Below are positions 52,647-61,090 of a stretch of DNA of 64,000 bases, in pieces. Location of the stretch: contig JAQTYU010000016.1 in assembly GCA_028688145.1 (NCBI GenBank), forward strand, positions 1 to 64,000. Reading direction: 5' to 3'. Every line of letters begins with the position of its first letter. The stretch's first letter is position 1. Source of the DNA: Thiotrichaceae bacterium. GTDB lineage: Bacteria; Pseudomonadota; Gammaproteobacteria; Beggiatoales; Beggiatoaceae. The notes under the pieces were generated by a model. That model saw only the letters and a list, made by a program, of their open reading frames with translations, did no database searches and was not told the origin of the DNA. A program made the position numbers and the translations under genes.

Positions 52647-53402
52647 TTATTTCACCGTAAGTTCTTTGCTAAATGTCGATGCTTTGACTGAGTCACTTAA
52701 ATTTATTGAGGCACTGATAGGGACGATAGAGGGAGGGGTGAAAGCGACACAGAGCATATTATAAGTCAAATCACAGGTAAAGCCCGCCCATCCCCCATTT
52801 AACCAATTTGGTGAAACGGTTGAGTTGTGTGTTCCAACATCTCCAGTCACACCTACAAGATTGCTTGTCCAACCATTACAATTCCCCCGAGCTGCTGATA
52901 TTGCACCAGTCCCATCAGAACCTGTCCAGTAGCCTACATTTGTTGCCCCAGTAGCAAGTTGCATCGTTGTAGTTAAAGTAGTCCCATTCAATAAAGCAGC
53001 CCAGTTACCCACTATGGGGGTTGTAGTTGCCGCTGGATAATTGCCCACAATAGGAAGAGTTGTGGGCACATTATAGTTAGTTGGCATATCCCGAATTTCA
53101 TCTGTAGCACTTACCGAAAGAAAGGCACGATATTGAGTATTTGCGGTAGCACCCGTAAGAGGTCTAGCCCCTGAAGCCGCACACAAGGCATCAGCTCCAG
53201 CACGCCCCCCCATATTTCCAGCTTGATTTCCACCCCCATCACTTGTCAGGCTATAAATAACAACATTAGTTGTCACATCTGGTGCTGCTGCAATCGTTTG
53301 TCCGCTCGTGATTAAAGCGATTACACAAAAACTGGATTTAATCAAGGTTTTGTGGAGCGGATAATTCCTAGATAAAAATATGTTTTTTGCGGTAGTTTTC
53401 AT
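52647..53402 (-). CDS. Secreted DUF1554-like protein with C-terminal motif
   Basis: The 251-residue product has a long signal peptide (cleavage near TIAA, about residue 39). The mature part resembles DUF1554, an endostatin-like (C-type lectin-related) domain of secreted bacterial proteins: GNMGGRAGADALCA, QYRAFLSVSATDEIRDMP, NWAALLNG, GYWTGSDGTG and a final CDLTYNMLCVAF with paired cysteines. The last 21 residues align with those of the protein at 3491-4474 (both contain FS-[RK]-E and end in K). It is a single gene without a recognised partner. Confidence 0.75.
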   Translation of the reverse strand: MKTTAKNIFLSRNYPLHKTLIKSSFCVIALITSGQTIAAAPDVTTNVVIYSLTSDGGGNQAGNMGGRAGADALCAASGARPLTGATANTQYRAFLSVSATDEIRDMPTNYNVPTTLPIVGNYPAATTTPIVGNWAALLNGTTLTTTMQLATGATNVGYWTGSDGTGAISAARGNCNGWTSNLVGVTGDVGTHNSTVSPNWLNGGWAGFTCDLTYNMLCVAFTPPSIVPISASINLSDSVKASTFSKELTVK

Positions 53403-53628
53403 AAATACCTCATAAAGTTTGAAAAATAGCCATTTGTAAAATAATTATCTGGTATATCACACTAAGTTACAAGTAGTTACTGAAAAAATCGCTAAACTTA
53501 AAAAACCTACAAAATTTTTGTCCCATTATTACTTACATACTTCACATTTTTTCTATATAAGTTAATTAGTTAAAAAATTTTCATGGGAAGAATAAGCGTA
53601 GTATAATATGAGCTACAAACCCCTATTT

Positions 53629-54402
53629 TTAATAACTCACCCCAAACCGCGCATAAAATTGACGAATCACCGCTAAAAATTCTTGTGGCAATAAAGCTTC
53701 CGCTTGCGAAATAATTTCAGCAGGAATCGTTTTATAAAAAGCCTGCGCAATACTGCCCGCAATACACGCCATCGTATCCGCATCACCGCCCAAAGAAACC
53801 GCATTTCTCACACTGCTTTCAAAACTATCCGCTTCTAAAAACGCAATAATCGACTCGGGCACAGATTCCTGACACGACACTTTAAAACTATAGTGCGGGC
53901 GAATTTCTTCCAAAGTGCGCGCCAAATCATAGCCAAATCGCGTGCTGATTTCGGTTTTAATTTCCGCTTTACTCGCGCCTGTACGCGCCAAATAAATCGC
54001 CAAGGCAACCGCTTGTGCACCTTTAATGCCTTCGGGGTGATTATGCGTGACCGCTGCGGAACGTTCCGCTTCAAACAACACTTCAGCCACCGAATTAAAA
54101 GCAAAGCCCACCGCACTGACCCGCATCGCAGAACCATTGCCATAACTGTTATACGGCTCACGACGCTCGGAATACATCCACTCCGCAAAACTGCTGCCAT
54201 AGCCTGCGGGATATTTACGCCCGAAATATTTAAAAGTGTCTACATAATCCACGTTTTCTAACAAAACATGCGCCACCGCCACCGTGAGCACCGTGTCATC
54301 GGTATAAGTTGCACGATTGCTGAATAAGGGAAAATCCGTGTCTTTATAAGCATCATGCTCATAAACTGAGCCGACAATATCGCCAATAATTGCGCCTAAC
54401 AT
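53629..54402 (-). CDS. ADP-ribosylglycohydrolase family protein
   Basis: A 257-residue member of the DraG/ARH family, which removes ADP-ribose from proteins or small molecules using two Mg2+. The metal sites are visible: GAIIGDIVGSVYE, TYTDDTVLTVA and GGDADTMACIAGSIAQAFY; NGSAMRVSAVGFAF is also typical. It is isolated between a DUF1554-like gene and the isc cluster. No ADP-ribosyltransferase or nif gene is in view, so its target is unknown. Confidence 0.92.
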   Translation of the reverse strand: MLGAIIGDIVGSVYEHDAYKDTDFPLFSNRATYTDDTVLTVAVAHVLLENVDYVDTFKYFGRKYPAGYGSSFAEWMYSERREPYNSYGNGSAMRVSAVGFAFNSVAEVLFEAERSAAVTHNHPEGIKGAQAVALAIYLARTGASKAEIKTEISTRFGYDLARTLEEIRPHYSFKVSCQESVPESIIAFLEADSFESSVRNAVSLGGDADTMACIAGSIAQAFYKTIPAEIISQAEALLPQEFLAVIRQFYARFGVSY

Positions 54403-54516
54403 GTGAGATTTCCTTTAAGAGGAGATTTAAGAATAGTGCTCACAGTATAGGAATTTACAAATATTACCGCGTTATTTTTCACCATTTTTAAGATAGCAAT
54501 AACATATAACGCCAGC

Positions 54517-54548
54517 CAAAAAAATACCCCCGCGCGCTGGCTTGGGGG
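54517..54548 (-). terminator. Intrinsic terminator after iscU
   Basis: CCCCC and GGGGG, separated by 12 nt, form a stem followed by TATTTTTTT on the minus strand, 30 bp after iscU. It marks the end of the isc transcript, so no further isc genes follow. Confidence 0.75.
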
Positions 54549-54577
54549 CTTAATACGGAGAGAAATCTTAAAACAGT

Positions 54578-54970
54578 TTAGGCGGTCGTTGTCGCATTTT
54601 TGCTTTGATAATCTTCAATCGCCGCTTTAATCGCAGATTCTGCTAACACGCTGCAATGAATTTTCACAGGTGGCAAGGCTAATTCTTCTGCAATTTCAGT
54701 GTTTTTAATCGCGCCTGCTTCTTCCAAGGTCTTGCCTTTCACCCATTCAGTCAGCAAAGAACTGGAAGCAATCGCAGAGCCGCAACCATAAGTTTTAAAC
54801 TTCGCGTCTTCAATCACGCCGTGTTCGTTGACTTTAATTTGCAAACGCATCACGTCGCCACACGCGGGTGCACCCACCATGCCCGTGCCCACAGACGCAT
54901 CATCCTTATCCATTGCGCCCACATTGCGGGGATTTTCGTAATGGTCTAAAACTTTTTCCGAGTAGCTCAT
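54578..54970 (-). CDS. iscU: Iron-sulfur cluster scaffold IscU
   Basis: IscU is the scaffold on which [2Fe-2S] clusters are built. The 130-residue protein has all three ligand cysteines at the standard positions: Cys37 (GAPACGD), Cys63 (TYGCGSA) and Cys106 (KIHCSVLA), plus the LPPVK sequence recognised by HscA (residues 99-103). The frame can be extended to 55021, but AGAGGA before the ATG at 54970 and homology to MSYSEKVLDHYENPRNVG fix the start. It follows iscS by 35 bp. iscA, hscBA and fdx do not follow; a terminator does. Confidence 0.97.
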   Translation of the reverse strand: MSYSEKVLDHYENPRNVGAMDKDDASVGTGMVGAPACGDVMRLQIKVNEHGVIEDAKFKTYGCGSAIASSSLLTEWVKGKTLEEAGAIKNTEIAEELALPPVKIHCSVLAESAIKAAIEDYQSKNATTTA

Positions 54971-55005
54971 AATCTTTAATTCCTCTGTCGTAACAACGAA
55001 TTTGG

Positions 55006-56226
55006 TTAGTGTGCCGACCATTGAATCGATTTTAGATCAACGCCGTCTTTAAACATGTCCCACAAGGGCGAAAGTTCACGTAACTTCCCGACTTTATTAC
55101 GAATTAAATCAATCGCATAATCAATATCAGCTTCCGTGGTAAAACGCCCAATGCTGAAACGGATAGAACTGTGCGCTAATTCATCATCGCGCCCCAAAGC
55201 CCGTAACACGTAAGAAGGTTCTAAACTTGCCGAAGTGCAGGCAGAACCGCTAGAAACCGCGATGTCTTTCAATGCCATGATTAAGGATTCGCCTTCCACA
55301 AAATTAAAACTCACGTTCAAATTATGCGGCACGCGGTGCTCTAAATCGCCATTGACATAGACTTCTTCCATATCTTTGATGCCATTCCACAACTTATCAC
55401 GCAAAGCTTTAATGCGTTCGCCTTCGCTGAGCATTTCTTCGCGGGCAATACGGAACGCTTCGCCCATGCCGACACATTGATGGGTTGCTAAAGTGCCTGA
55501 ACGCATTCCGCGCTCGTGTCCGCCGCCGTGCATTTGCGCTTCTAGACGCACACGCGGTTTACGACGCACATATAATGCGCCCACACCTTTAGGGCCATAG
55601 GTTTTATGCGCCGAAAATGACATCAAATCCACTTTCATTTTTTCTAAATCAATCGCGACTTTGCCCGTGCTTTGTGCGGCATCAACGTGAAATAAAACTT
55701 TGTGGGCGCGGGTAATTTCCCCAATCGCGGCAATGTCTGCCACCACACCAATTTCATTATTAACGTGCATTAAACTAACTAAAATCGTGTCTTTACGAAT
55801 GTTCGCTTCTAATTCTTTCAGGTCGATTAAACCATTGGGCTGCGGGTCTAAATAGGTGACTTCAAAACCTTCGCGCTCCAATTGCCGACAAGGGTCTAAC
55901 ACCGCTTTGTGTTCAGTTTTGCAGGTAATAATGTGCTTGCCCTGCGCTTGATAAAAATGTGCCACGCCTTTAATCGCTAAATTGTTCGATTCGGTCGCGC
56001 CCGAAGTCCACACGATTTCTTTCGGGTCAGCATTCACCAAGGCGGCGATGTGTTCACGGGCTTCTTCAACCGCATGTTCTGCTTCCCAGCCAAATTTGTG
56101 GGAACGTGAGGCGGGATTTCCGAAAACACCTTGTAAGGTCAGGTAATGCATCATTTTTTCAGCAACGCGGGGATCAACGGGGGTGGTTGCAGAATAATCC
56201 ATATAAATCGGTAAATTCACATTCAT
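55006..56226 (-). CDS. iscS: Cysteine desulfurase IscS
   Basis: IscS removes sulfur from cysteine and passes it to IscU and tRNA-modifying proteins. The 406-residue PLP enzyme starts [18 protein letters not shown], has the PLP lysine in [14 protein letters not shown], and the active cysteine in [17 protein letters not shown] near residue 330. The C-terminus ending [10 protein letters not shown] is that of the IscS subgroup. It is preceded by a 115-bp structured repeat and by a second desulfurase gene. Confidence 0.97.
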   Translation of the reverse strand: MNVNLPIYMDYSATTPVDPRVAEKMMHYLTLQGVFGNPASRSHKFGWEAEHAVEEAREHIAALVNADPKEIVWTSGATESNNLAIKGVAHFYQAQGKHIITCKTEHKAVLDPCRQLEREGFEVTYLDPQPNGLIDLKELEANIRKDTILVSLMHVNNEIGVVADIAAIGEITRAHKVLFHVDAAQSTGKVAIDLEKMKVDLMSFSAHKTYGPKGVGALYVRRKPRVRLEAQMHGGGHERGMRSGTLATHQCVGMGEAFRIAREEMLSEGERIKALRDKLWNGIKDMEEVYVNGDLEHRVPHNLNVSFNFVEGESLIMALKDIAVSSGSACTSASLEPSYVLRALGRDDELAHSSIRFSIGRFTTEADIDYAIDLIRNKVGKLRELSPLWDMFKDGVDLKSIQWSAH

Positions 56227-56283
56227 GCGATTTCCTTTATGGTGTGAAAGCTCGCCTTTAAGGGGGATAGTCCAATGGTGCTA

Positions 56284-56398
56284 ACATTGAGTTAGAATGT
56301 TATCATCTTGGGCAAGCTCTTCGTTTACGGAGAGGCAGGCTAGAGACTTCTATCTGTCGATAGCTTGATCACTCGACAAGTCGAGTATGGATTGAAAC
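56284..56398 (+). repeat. Structured repeat ending in ATTGAAAC, copy 1
   Basis: A 115-bp element shared with 59172-59287. Conserved blocks are CTCTTCGTTTACGGAGA, CTATCTGTCGAT and CTCGACAAG, the latter ending in TGGATTGAAAC. Three to four small hairpins can be drawn, for example CTATCtgtcGATAG and ACTCGACAAGTCGAGT, and AACATT..AATGTT at the left end. The right end abuts the stop codon of the second desulfurase gene. It lies between that gene and iscS. Confidence 0.7.
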
Positions 56399-56399
56399 A

Positions 56400-57542
56400 T
56401 CAAAACATTAATCCTTGCATTGCGGCAAAGGAACGAAAGTTGTCTAACTGTTTTTTAAGGGCTTGTACTAAAATTTCAATATCTGTCAGCGTATTTTGTG
56501 CACTAAAACTAATACGGATCGCACTTTTCGCTTGTTCAGGCGTATAACCCATTGCCAACAATACATGACTGGGTTCAGCGTGGGCACTGTGACAGGCAGA
56601 CCCGCTAGAAACGGCAATGCCGCAACGGTCTAATTCCATCACTAAAGTTTCCCCGGTAAATCCCGCCACGGTCAACATCACGGTATTGGGCAAACGCGCT
56701 GCCTGTTCTGCCACGATGTGTACACCGTCTAAAGGGCGCACGGCATTTTCCAGAGCATTTCGTAAGGCTAACATTTTTTGATGACGTTGTGGGAGTTCTT
56801 GCAAAGCTAATTCAGCCGCTTTGCCAAGACCCACAAGGGCGGCGACGGGTTCAGTCCCGCCGCGTAAGCCTTTTTCTTGTCCCCCGCCATGAAGCAAGGG
56901 TTCTAGTTCATTAAATTTATCGGTGACTAAAACTCCAACGCCTTGCGGCGCATGAAACTTATGTCCTGAAAAACTCATTAAATGCGCACCGCTGGCAGCA
57001 AAATCAACAGAAATCTTGCCCACCGCTTGGCTTGCATCAGTATGAAAAATTATGCCCTGTGCACGACATAGGGCGGAGAAATGGGCTACAGTTTGCACCG
57101 CACCCATTTCATTATTAGCCCACATCACTGAAACTAATCGGGTTTCAGGAGGTAGGGATCTGATAGGTTCAACCTGTCCTTGGAGATTTACAGGAAGCTT
57201 GTCAAGTTGACATCCCTGTTGGCTTAAGTTTAATGCTGGACCCAGCACTGAGGCATGTTCAATTGCACTCACGGCAATGCGGGAGGCGGGAGTCAAACTC
57301 ACCGCCTTCAACGCAAAATTGTTTGCTTCAGTACCGCCACTGGTGAAAATCACTTGAGATGGATGTGCATTGACCAAAGCGGCGACTTGTTCGCGCGCTT
57401 GGTGAATTGCAGCACGGGCCTTACGTCCAAAACTATGCACGCTTGAGGGATTACCATAAGTGGACTTTAACCACGGGCACATCGCCTCATAAACCCGTTC
57501 ATCTAAGGGTGTCGTGGCATTGTTGTCCAGATAAACCAGCAT
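56400..57542 (-). CDS. Second cysteine desulfurase (NifS/IscS-like)
   Basis: A 380-residue class V aminotransferase-fold desulfurase, paralogous to the IscS encoded just downstream. It begins MLVYLDNNATTPLDERVYEA, has the PLP lysine in SFSGHKFHAPQGVG and the active cysteine in SSGSACHSAHAEPSHVLLAMG. It is closer in appearance to NifS-type desulfurases than to IscS. It lies between iscR and iscS. An extra ATG precedes the chosen start. Whether it serves IscU, selenium metabolism or the Dsr relay cannot be told from sequence. Confidence 0.93.
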   Translation of the reverse strand: MLVYLDNNATTPLDERVYEAMCPWLKSTYGNPSSVHSFGRKARAAIHQAREQVAALVNAHPSQVIFTSGGTEANNFALKAVSLTPASRIAVSAIEHASVLGPALNLSQQGCQLDKLPVNLQGQVEPIRSLPPETRLVSVMWANNEMGAVQTVAHFSALCRAQGIIFHTDASQAVGKISVDFAASGAHLMSFSGHKFHAPQGVGVLVTDKFNELEPLLHGGGQEKGLRGGTEPVAALVGLGKAAELALQELPQRHQKMLALRNALENAVRPLDGVHIVAEQAARLPNTVMLTVAGFTGETLVMELDRCGIAVSSGSACHSAHAEPSHVLLAMGYTPEQAKSAIRISFSAQNTLTDIEILVQALKKQLDNFRSFAAMQGLMF

Positions 57543-57561
57543 CATTAATGCTCGTTAACGT

Positions 57562-58029
57562 TTAACGATGGTGAGCAACCCGACGCGTGGTTTCGGCGCG
57601 TGCAGGTTGTTCTTTGCCATCTTTGGGATAGCGTTTTTCAACGATTTGGGCCAAGGTAATTCCGCTCAAGAAATCACGAATTTGGGTGCTTAAATCGGTC
57701 CACAACTCATGGGTTAAGCAACGATCTTCACCGCTGCAATTGCTCGTGCCTTTGCAACGGGTTGCGTCAACAGATTCATCAACTGCGATCACAACGGACG
57801 CAATTGAAATTTCACTCGCGGCACGGCTCAAACGGTAGCCGCCACCAGGACCACGGGCACTGTCAACTAAACCGTTTTTACGTAAACGTGAAAACAGTTG
57901 TTCTAGGTAGGATAAAGAGATGCCTTGACGCTGAGAAATATCAGCCAACGTAATCGGACCACGTTCATGGTTAATTGCGAGGTCTAACATAGCAGTAACG
58001 GCATAACGCCCTTTTGTGGTAAGTCTCAT
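57562..58029 (-). CDS. iscR: Iron-sulfur cluster regulator IscR
   Basis: An Rrf2-family repressor that senses [2Fe-2S] status. The 155-residue protein has the N-terminal winged helix ([43 protein letters not shown]) and the cluster ligands Cys92, Cys98, Cys104 and His107, at the same positions as in E. coli. The tail is basic. Its promoter region contains a good type 1 IscR site, so autoregulation is expected. It leads the transcript iscR-desulfurase-iscS-iscU. Confidence 0.97.
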   Translation of the reverse strand: MRLTTKGRYAVTAMLDLAINHERGPITLADISQRQGISLSYLEQLFSRLRKNGLVDSARGPGGGYRLSRAASEISIASVVIAVDESVDATRCKGTSNCSGEDRCLTHELWTDLSTQIRDFLSGITLAQIVEKRYPKDGKEQPARAETTRRVAHHR

Positions 58030-58055
58030 AATTTAATTCCTTAACAGTTATAAAA

Positions 58056-58088
58056 AGTGTAACATATCCTAGCAAAATAGTCAAGTAT
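58056..58088 (-). promoter_or_regulatory. iscR promoter with type 1 IscR site
   Basis: The minus strand has TTGACT (58079-58084) and TACACT (58056-58061) with a 17-bp spacer. The 25-bp window 58064-58088 matches the type 1 consensus ATASYYGACTRWWWYAGTCRRSTAT perfectly in its left 15 positions and partly in the right. It overlaps the stop codon of cysE, so the iscR promoter is inside the end of the upstream gene. Confidence 0.7.
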
Positions 58089-58890
58089 TGTGCGTCTTAA
58101 CTTGCTCTTTGCTCTGCATCTGGGGACAAACAGGCAACGAATTGAGTGAATTACCAGATGCTTTAATTCGTACCTGACAAGAGCCTAATACGTCATCAAC
58201 GAGTTCTTCACCTCCTAATTGTTTTAAAACAACACTCACTCTTTGTAATTTGCACTCTAACGCGTGAATATCATCTAACATATTGTTAATGGCATATTGC
58301 ACGGGGTCTAAATCTTGGGCATCGGCGGGCATTCCATAAGCATCAAAAATTTTCTGGTGCTGTGCCAAACCTGTGCTGTTCTTTTCAATAATGCGGGCTG
58401 GGATTCCGACTGCCGTGGCGTAATCGGGTACAGAATGTACAACCACCGCATTAGAACCAATTCGCGCACCCGTCCCGATTAAAATCGGCCCGAGTACTTT
58501 CGCCCCTGCCCCAATCACCACATTGTTTCCTAAAGTGGGATGCCGTTTGCCTTTTTGCCAGGTTGTGCCCCCAAGAGTGACACCGTGATACAAGGTGCAA
58601 TCATCACCAATGGAAGCAGTTTCTCCAATCACGACACCCATGCCATGATCGATAAAGAAACGCCGACCAATTTGCGCACCGGGATGAATTTCAACCCCAG
58701 TCAACCAACGCGTGAGGCTTGACAACGTTCGCGCTAACCATTTCCAATCTGCGAGCCAAAGCCAGTGACTGAGGCGGTGTAATTGCACCGCATGTAAGCC
58801 TGGATAATTGGTCAAAACCTCAAATGTGGTTCGCGCCGCAGGGTCACGCTCAAATACACAGGCAATATCTTCTTTTAAACGCTGAAACAT
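58081..58890 (-). CDS. cysE: Serine O-acetyltransferase
   Basis: CysE acetylates serine with acetyl-CoA, the first step to cysteine. The 269-residue protein has the helical N-terminal domain ([20 protein letters not shown]) and a left-handed beta-helix of hexapeptide repeats ([41 protein letters not shown]). The histidines of the active site are in IDHGMG and LYHGVTLGG. It is of the shorter EpsC type with a polar C-terminal extension. Its position before iscR links cysteine supply with Fe-S assembly. Confidence 0.95.
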   Translation of the reverse strand: MFQRLKEDIACVFERDPAARTTFEVLTNYPGLHAVQLHRLSHWLWLADWKWLARTLSSLTRWLTGVEIHPGAQIGRRFFIDHGMGVVIGETASIGDDCTLYHGVTLGGTTWQKGKRHPTLGNNVVIGAGAKVLGPILIGTGARIGSNAVVVHSVPDYATAVGIPARIIEKNSTGLAQHQKIFDAYGMPADAQDLDPVQYAINNMLDDIHALECKLQRVSVVLKQLGGEELVDDVLGSCQVRIKASGNSLNSLPVCPQMQSKEQVKTHNT

Positions 58891-59171
58891 TTAAAAAGTC
58901 CTTCTTCAGTAAAATGCTTGTTATTACCACTTAACTCATGGATAACGAAAGTAATAATGATGATTACTAAGAAGACATGCCTGAAATCTATTTGCATTTA
59001 TGCGAGAAATTAAGCATTTTTCTTGCCAACTTTTTCAAAATTGCTGCGAAAAAGAGAAAAGCGACACATCCTCTTGCTGAGAATATGGCGTGTTTAACCC
59101 AGTAATCTAGTCTTAATCCAATTTTAATTTATGGTCTGAAATCCCCTTCTGGGGGATAACTTAATTATACC

Positions 59172-59287
59172 AACATGCGTTAGTATGTTATCATTTTCGA
59201 TAGGCTCTTCGTTTACGGAGAAGCAATCCACCGACCTCTATCTGTCGATGGCTTGGTCGCTCGACAAGGTCGGGTCTGGATTGAAAC
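59172..59287 (+). repeat. Structured repeat ending in ATTGAAAC, copy 2
   Basis: Second copy of the element at 56284-56398, with compensating-looking changes in the stems (AACAT..ATGTT for AACATT..AATGTT). It ends in CTGGATTGAAAC and lies 280 bp upstream of cysE. A short GGGG/CCCC stem precedes it (59143-59156). The rest of 58891-59372 holds no gene. Confidence 0.7.
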
Positions 59288-59372
59288 TAAAGCTTAATGA
59301 GCGACATGCAAGCTGTGAGCGGTGTTAAAAACTCCGCTCAAGCGAATGGGGTAAAATGAGAAGAAATAATAC

Positions 59373-59819
59373 TTATTCAGTGGGCATGGGAGCGTTGGGC
59401 AAGGTGTTTAAATTGCGGTAATCACGTAACAGGGTATTTGCATTATTACTATCAAAGCAAGTATCTTGGTTTTCATCGACAAAACCCCGAATTCCGTTAT
59501 CTAACACAAAATCGCTTCCGCTAAAAATTCCGCGCACACCATCCACTTCAAATGCTTGCCAAATATCCCCAACAGGATAGGGATAGGCAACAATGCCTTG
59601 TCCATGATAGTTGCGTGCCAATTCAAGCCCCGTGACCACGATAAAACAACGATTATCAGCTTTGAACCAACCATTAATTCCCTGATCGGTTAAAAACTCA
59701 TTGCCGCGCTGCATTCCCACAATGCCGCCCCAGTCAAAAGTTTGCCATTCTTGAGTTTCATCAGCGATGACAGCCGAACTGAGACTCAGCAGTAATAAAC
59801 CGCAATAAGCATATTTCAT
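59373..59819 (-). CDS. Exported protein with duplicated 30-residue unit
   Basis: The 148-residue product has a signal peptide (cleavage after SSAVIA, about residue 19). The mature part contains two related units, GIVGMQRGNEFLTDQGINGW and GVRGIFSGSDFVLDNGIRGF, each followed by a short acidic stretch and a Cys-Phe pair (NRCF, DTCF). The two cysteines could pair in the periplasm. I do not recognise a family. It is monocistronic and its neighbours give no clue. Confidence 0.7.
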   Translation of the reverse strand: MKYAYCGLLLLSLSSAVIADETQEWQTFDWGGIVGMQRGNEFLTDQGINGWFKADNRCFIVVTGLELARNYHGQGIVAYPYPVGDIWQAFEVDGVRGIFSGSDFVLDNGIRGFVDENQDTCFDSNNANTLLRDYRNLNTLPNAPMPTE

Positions 59820-60004
59820 TAAATACTCTCCTAAAATTACAAACGTCTATATTTATAGTGTAGGTTGTTGTTTTAAAAAATGGAATAATTTTTAATCTAT
59901 GCGTGATTGCTGCATAAAAAGTACAAGTTGTTATAGACTGTCACGGGAAATTCACGGTATATTTTTGAGATTGTTACAAGCTGTATAAAAACCCAAATAA
60001 AATC

Positions 60005-60370
60005 ATGTCTGAAAAAACCATCAAACAACAACGTGGCGCATGGGGCGAGACTTTCGCTTCTGCGTATTTAGAGCAGCAAGGTTTACAATTAATAAGCCGC
60101 AATTATCACAGTCGTTACGGTGAAATTGATTTAATCATGCAACAGCAACAGGTTTTAGTATTTGTGGAAGTGCGCTATCGTCGCTCGGCAAGCCACGGCA
60201 GCAGTGCGGAAAGTGTGAATTTCCGCAAACAGCAGAAAATTATTTTAACCGCACAAGAATATTTACAAAATTTGTCTGAAATTCCAATTTGTCGTTTTGA
60301 TGTATTGGCGATTATGGGCACGATGCAGACGGCAACGGCGGAGTGGATTCAGGATGCGTTTCAGACATAG
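60005..60370 (+). CDS. yraN: YraN/UPF0102 family protein
   Basis: A 121-residue protein with an endonuclease-like fold related to Holliday-junction resolvases; its role in bacteria is not settled. It shows RGAWGETFASAYLEQQGLQL, NYHSRYGEIDLIMQ (the E-I-D core) and VFVEVRYRRS, which contain the predicted metal-site residues. The usual neighbour rsmI is absent. Its last 59 bases overlap the end of the converging ABC ATPase gene. Confidence 0.9.
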   Translation: MSEKTIKQQRGAWGETFASAYLEQQGLQLISRNYHSRYGEIDLIMQQQQVLVFVEVRYRRSASHGSSAESVNFRKQQKIILTAQEYLQNLSEIPICRFDVLAIMGTMQTATAEWIQDAFQT

Positions 60371-61082
60371 CCCCAATGCAGCGTAAGTAAGCTTCTTCTA
60401 AATTTTCAGTATGATAATGAGCGCAACACGCAGCAGGGCTGCCCACAAATTGTAAGCGTCCTGCGTGTAAAATCGCCATGCGGTCGCACAAAGCTTCAAC
60501 ATCCGCCAATAAATGCGTGCTGAAAAACAAGGTTGTGCCTTGTTGTTTGAGCTGCAATAAATAACGTTTTAAATAGGCGCGGGCTTTGGGGTCTAAACCT
60601 GCCATCGGTTCATCTAAAATTAGTAAGGGCTTTTGGCTTAAAAAACACCCCAGCAACCCCAGCTTTTGCGCCATGCCTTTGGAGTAAGTACGCACAGTTT
60701 GTAAAAGTGCACTCGGGGCTAAATCTAATTGTTCACAGAGTTTTGAAACCCTTGCCGTGTCATAGTCTTGCCCATGCAAACTGGTGACATATTTTAAAAA
60801 ATCTTGCCCTGTTAAATAACTGGGTGGGCGAAATTGTTCGGGTAAAAAAGCCAAATGACGACGGGCTTGGGGCTGAAGATGCGACTGTTCACAAATATAA
60901 ATTTCACCTTGATTCAGTTCACAAAAATCCAGCAAACTTTTCATCAAAGTGGTTTTACCCGCGCCATTCACCCCCACCAATGCGAAAAACTCGCCCGCCT
61001 GCACGCTTAAGCTGCAATCATTGAGCACGGTTTGCGTTGCATAACGTTTGCTAAGGTGTTCAAAACGCAGGATTGCAGCCAT
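60312..61082 (-). CDS. ABC transporter ATP-binding protein
   Basis: A 256-residue ATPase of the export/drug-type (CcmA/NatA-like) ABC group. Walker A is GVNGAGKTT, the signature is TYSKGMAQKLGLL, Walker B is LLILDEPMAGLDP and the switch histidine is in FFSTHLLADVE. The frame extends back to 61118, but the ATG at 61082 avoids overlap with the preceding gene and gives MAAILRFEHLSKRYATQ, the standard opening. The membrane partner is not adjacent. The C-terminus overlaps yraN in the converging direction. Confidence 0.9.
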   Translation of the reverse strand: MAAILRFEHLSKRYATQTVLNDCSLSVQAGEFFALVGVNGAGKTTLMKSLLDFCELNQGEIYICEQSHLQPQARRHLAFLPEQFRPPSYLTGQDFLKYVTSLHGQDYDTARVSKLCEQLDLAPSALLQTVRTYSKGMAQKLGLLGCFLSQKPLLILDEPMAGLDPKARAYLKRYLLQLKQQGTTLFFSTHLLADVEALCDRMAILHAGRLQFVGSPAACCAHYHTENLEEAYLRCIGAMSETHPESTPPLPSASCP

Positions 61083-61090
61083 TGTGAACT

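Noticed and set aside
59250..59345. A genuine second CRISPR array after the ATTGAAAC at 59280-59287.
   Set aside because: No second repeat is found within 100 bp; a solitary repeat-like end is not an array.
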